From positions 77,831,501-77,895,500 of the forward strand of contig CM066731.1 of assembly GCA_033961575.1 (NCBI GenBank): a stretch of DNA of 64,000 nt, in the 5' to 3' direction. The notes under the pieces are model-generated. The model was not told the origin of the DNA, searched no databases, and saw only the letters and a program-made list of their open reading frames with translations. This document shows positions 60,807 through 64,000 of this stretch, in pieces (position 1 is the first letter of the stretch; the number at the start of each line of letters is the position of its first letter). This stretch comes from Aselliscus stoliczkanus. Lineage: Eukaryota; Chordata; Mammalia; Chiroptera; Hipposideridae. The position numbers and the translations under genes were made by a program.

Positions 60807-61964
60807 AAAAAATGATCTTTTTGGGACTTCTGGTAAAATGGTGCAATAGACAGACGCTGTGCTAACTGCCTCCCAGGAGCACACCAAAATTACAGACAAA
60901 TTATACAGCATTCAACCCTGGAGGTCCCCGGAACACTAGATGAACAGAACCACTAAATGAAGAACTTAAAGAGGAGGCCACGTCGGGTCTGGTAGGACGG
61001 GTGGAGATGAGAGAGGGCGAGCCCCGTGAGGGAAGCCCGAGCTATGGAGAGGCTTCCCCAGTTGGGGGAGAGACCCTCCGGCCGCACACCAAGCTCACCA
61101 GCATAGAGTTCCTTTGACAGGAAGAGAAGTTCTAAGATAGCTGGCATTAAATTAGTGAGGACTCTCTTTGCTCAGCTCGGTGAAGCTAAGAGTGGCTAGA
61201 GAATCAGTGGGGCCGGTGCCCGGGCTTGCTAGCCGGTGACCACTTACCTGGTTCCTGCTGGAGGGAGTAGCTGTGTGAGCCGCGCCCAGGAACCTGCGGG
61301 GACGGACTAAACTGAGCACCTTTGGTGCAAAGGCTAGAGGTTTTTGGACTATTGTTCCCGTGGTGTGGAGCCTGCACGTGCGTGAGTGGTGTAGGGAGGG
61401 CTCCATTTTGTCAGGGCTGGGCCCTCCCACAGAGGATCAGGTCCGGGACCTCATTGGTCTGGTGGAATTGGTGCAGGCCTGCGTGTGTGCGTGTGCGTGC
61501 ATGTAGCCTTGGATCCCCACCCTCTGCCCGGCTTATACTGCGTTGCCAGGGAAACACTGGGCGGGTGCCCTCCGGCTCCAACAGTCTGCTCACTGAGACC
61601 TGGGAGCACGAGCCACCTCGGGTCCCCACCCTCCGCACGGCTTGTGCTGCGCTGCCATGGAAATGCCTGGTGGGCGTGCTCTGGCTCCAACAGCCTGCTC
61701 ACTGAGACACAGGAGTGCGCAAACCGTCTTGGGTCTCTGCTCTCCGCACTGTGCTTGCAGAGTTGCCAGGCTGGTGATTGCTTGTCGGGCTGCTTGGCCT
61801 GATCTGCAAAAGGCTGATTGGGACAGGCTGAGACTGGGAGTTTTCCTGGGAGTGTTGGGCCGTGAGCTGTGTGTCTGCGTGATCCAGCCAGGGCTCTCCT
61901 GGTGATCTATGTAATACATCAAAGCAATCCCAGAGCGACAGCCAGACTGGGGAAACAAAGAAAC

Positions 61965-62816
61965 ATGTTACAAGTAAAAGATCAGAAGAAACCTCTAAAA
62001 ATCGAACCAAATGAAACAGAGGGATCCAACCTTTCAGAGACAGAGTTTAGAACACTGATGATAAGAATGTTTAACAGACTTAGTGAGGACATAAGGAAGG
62101 ATAGAGAAATCATAAAAAACAACCAGTTAGAGCCAAAGAATACAATAACTGAAATGAAGAACACACTTGAAGGAATCACCAGTAGAGTAGATGAAGCTGA
62201 GGAACGGATCAGCGATTTGGAAGATAACATAGCAGAAATCACCCAGTTGGCACAACAAAAAGACCAAAGAATAAAAAACAATGAAAATAGTTTAAGAGCA
62301 CTATGGGACAAGATGAAGGACAACCACCCTCGACTCATAGGAATACCAGAAGGAGAAGAGAAGAAGCAAGGGGTCGAGAATGTATTTGAAAAAATGACTG
62401 AAAACTTCCCTACCCTGGTGAAGGAAATCAACATACATGCCCAGGAAGCATAGAGGGTTCCAAACAAGCTGAACCCAAACAGGTCCACACCAAGACACAC
62501 CATAGGTAAAATGGCAAAGGTTAAAGACAGAGACAGAATCCTAGAGGCTGCAAGAGAAAGACAGCAGGTTACATACAAAGGAACTCCTGTTAGACTAACA
62601 GCTGACTTGTCTACAGAAACTCTGCAGGCCAGAAGGGAGTGGCAGGAGATATTCAATGTGACACAAAATAAAGGCCTACAACCAAGATTGCTCTACACAA
62701 CACGGTTATCACTTAAAATTGAAGGAGAAATAAAGAGCTTCTCAGAAAAGAATAAGCTTAAGGAATTCATAACCACCAAGCCAGCATTGCAAGAAATGTT
62801 AAAAGGGCGTTTTTAA
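61965..62816 (+). pseudogene. L1 ORF1, open except for one nonsense codon
   Basis: The ATG at 61965 opens a 283-codon frame. The only break I see is TAG at 62451-62453; the same frame continues to TAA at 62814-62816. In order it has a short N-terminus, a coiled-coil (about residues 45-125, with DIRKDREIIKNNQLEPK and RISDLEDNIAEITQLAQQK), an RRM-like part (RLIGIPEGEE through DRILEAARERQQVTYKG) and a C-terminal domain (LSTETLQARREW, LSLKIEGEIKSF). The family role is to bind L1 RNA as a trimer. The stop falls in the RRM-like part, so full-length protein is not expected. The ATG could lie further upstream (61869), since the frame is open there. Confidence 0.88.
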
Positions 62817-62872
62817 ACAAAAGAAAGGGGTAAACAAGCTAACCCAGGAAGACCAGGAATACAAATAACAAA

Positions 62873-63168
62873 ACGGCAATACATATGCATCTATCAATAA
62901 TCACTTCATATGTGAATGGGCTAAATGCTTCAATCAAAAGACAGAGAGTGGCTGAGTGGATAAGAGAATAGGACCCATGTGTGTGTTGTTTACAGATGGA
63001 ATAAGATATTTCATGCAAATGGAAATGAGATTTTAAAAAAACTGGAGTACCAATACTTATTTTGGACATAATAGACTTTAAAATGACTACAATAAAAGAC
63101 AAAGAAGGGCACTATAACCGTAATAAACATCTATGCACCCAACATAGGAACTCCGAATTACATATAAC
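62873..63168 (+). pseudogene. L1 ORF2 start remnant
   Basis: Collinear with 39048-39410 of the other L1 but with internal losses. The start codon position reads ACG. It stops abruptly near CGAATTACATATAAC, where 3' UTR sequence begins. All of the reverse-transcriptase region is absent. Confidence 0.8.
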
Positions 63169-63811
63169 TGATGGTTGCTGGCTGGGAGGGAGTGGGGATG
63201 AGGGAGAGGGGAATGTTTTGGACAGAGTAGGTGGGTGACTACAATGTTGCCGCAGGGATATGGGGGCAGTTCTGGGAATGTAATTGATAATGCTGTGAAA
63301 AGACTATTATGTAAGTGAAATAAGTCAGTTGGAGAATGACAAGTACCATATGATCTCATTTATATATGGAATCTGAAATATTGAATGAATGATCAATTAA
63401 ACAGACTCATAGATATAGAGGAAAAACTGAGGGTTGCTAGTTGGGAGGGGGGTGGGGATAAGGGGGAAGGGGAAGGGATTAGAGAGCATAAATAGAAAAC
63501 TACAATATTGCCACAGGGATATGAAACACAGTTCGGGGAATATAATAATGTTGTAAAAATTTTGAATGGAGTAGAGGCTTGATCACTGCACTGTGCACCT
63601 GAAGCTGATGTTGTATAATATTGTATGCAAACTGTAACTGAATATATAGATAGTCATGGGATGTGGAAGGGTGTCAAAGAAATTGTAATAGATATGTATG
63701 ATGGGGGGTGAGTGGGGTGGCAAACTGGGGGAGGGGGGTTGTCACTTTGGGTGGTAAGACTATAACTATTGCATTGTGTTGCACACCTAAAACTGATTAA
63801 AAAAAATGAAA
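63169..63811 (+). repeat. Partially duplicated L1 3' UTR
   Basis: The block 63169-63299 (GGTTGCTGGCTGGGAGGGAG through AATGCTGTGAAA) is a diverged copy of the segment that recurs at 63434-63560. Between them lies the ORF2 end (AAGTGAAATAAGTCAGTTGG). The final part ends CACCTAAAACTGATTAAAA plus poly(A). Confidence 0.82.
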
Positions 63812-63827
63812 AAAAAATGATCTTTTT

Positions 63828-64000
63828 ATGTATACCCAACTAAACCATTTGATTTTTCAATGTCTTTCAGTGCCTTGTCAAACCCTGAGAGTTCATTAAA
63901 CTTTCATTGGCTTGCTGATTGACAAACAAGAAAAGACCCTACAGGTCATAAAAAAACCAGGAATTTGATCAAATCATTCCAAGTCCCAAAATCCTTGTCC
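63828..64000. other. Window end, nothing seen
   Basis: Unique-looking sequence after the L1 duplication; no feature recognised. Confidence 0.5.

Larger units (their letters stand above)
60823..63811 (+). mobile_element. L1 derivative: full 5' UTR and ORF1, ORF2 mostly deleted
   Basis: A perfect 16-bp duplication AAAAAATGATCTTTTT at 60807-60822 and 63812-63827 encloses a 2.99-kb element. Its order is 5' UTR (60823-61964, GC- and CpG-rich, beginning GGGACTTCTGGTAAAATGG), ORF1 (61965-62816), about 290 bp of ORF2 start, a partial 3' UTR, a short ORF2 end, and a second 3' UTR. The 5' end is collinear with the L1 at 36601. Confidence 0.93.

Noticed and set aside
61982..62656. A 224-codon minus-strand frame
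   Set aside because: It is the exact shadow of the L1 ORF1 coiled-coil and RRM region on the other strand.

Overview
This window is vertebrate nuclear DNA from a placental mammal. It has split exons with GT-AG introns, MIR and MaLR-type ancient repeats, L1 retrotransposons and abundant microsatellites. Several copies of a tRNA-derived SINE have a GGCCGGCCGAGTGGCGCGG-type head, and longer copies end in an AATAAAATCTTTAA tail. I associate these SINEs with bats, most likely rhinolophoid (horseshoe or leaf-nosed) bats. That assignment is an inference from remembered repeat style, not a database match.

The only host gene I can support is the 3' end of CNTNAP4 (contactin-associated protein-like 4) on the + strand. 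Its last three coding exons are at 9096-9314, 10851-10922 and 13793-13989. All junctions are phase 1 with GT-AG sites and the reading frame is intact. They encode the end of the last laminin-G domain, the juxtamembrane stalk, the single transmembrane helix and the short cytoplasmic tail ending in EYFI. A 3' UTR follows, with a candidate AATAAA at 14857-14862. Bases 1-9095 are the upstream intron; earlier exons lie outside the window.

From about 14.9 kb to the end I see no host gene. This half is a repeat-rich gene desert. Its main landmarks are a complete but dead L1 (36601-43510) with a younger SINE inside ORF2, a twin-primed L1 fragment (35838-36460), and a second L1 with a 5' end (60823-63811). 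That second L1 keeps a nearly open ORF1, has lost almost all of ORF2 and carries part of its 3' UTR twice. The rest includes two MaLR-like LTRs, hAT-type elements, a mariner MITE inside an older DNA transposon, many MIR fragments, degraded antisense L1 and long microsatellites.

I found no operon-like system, CRISPR array, RNA gene or new multi-gene system. The most interesting signals are the ORF1-only L1 derivative, the MADE1-like mariner palindrome, an unexplained inverted-repeat cluster at 35588-35765, and long purine-rich microsatellites next to CNTNAP4.
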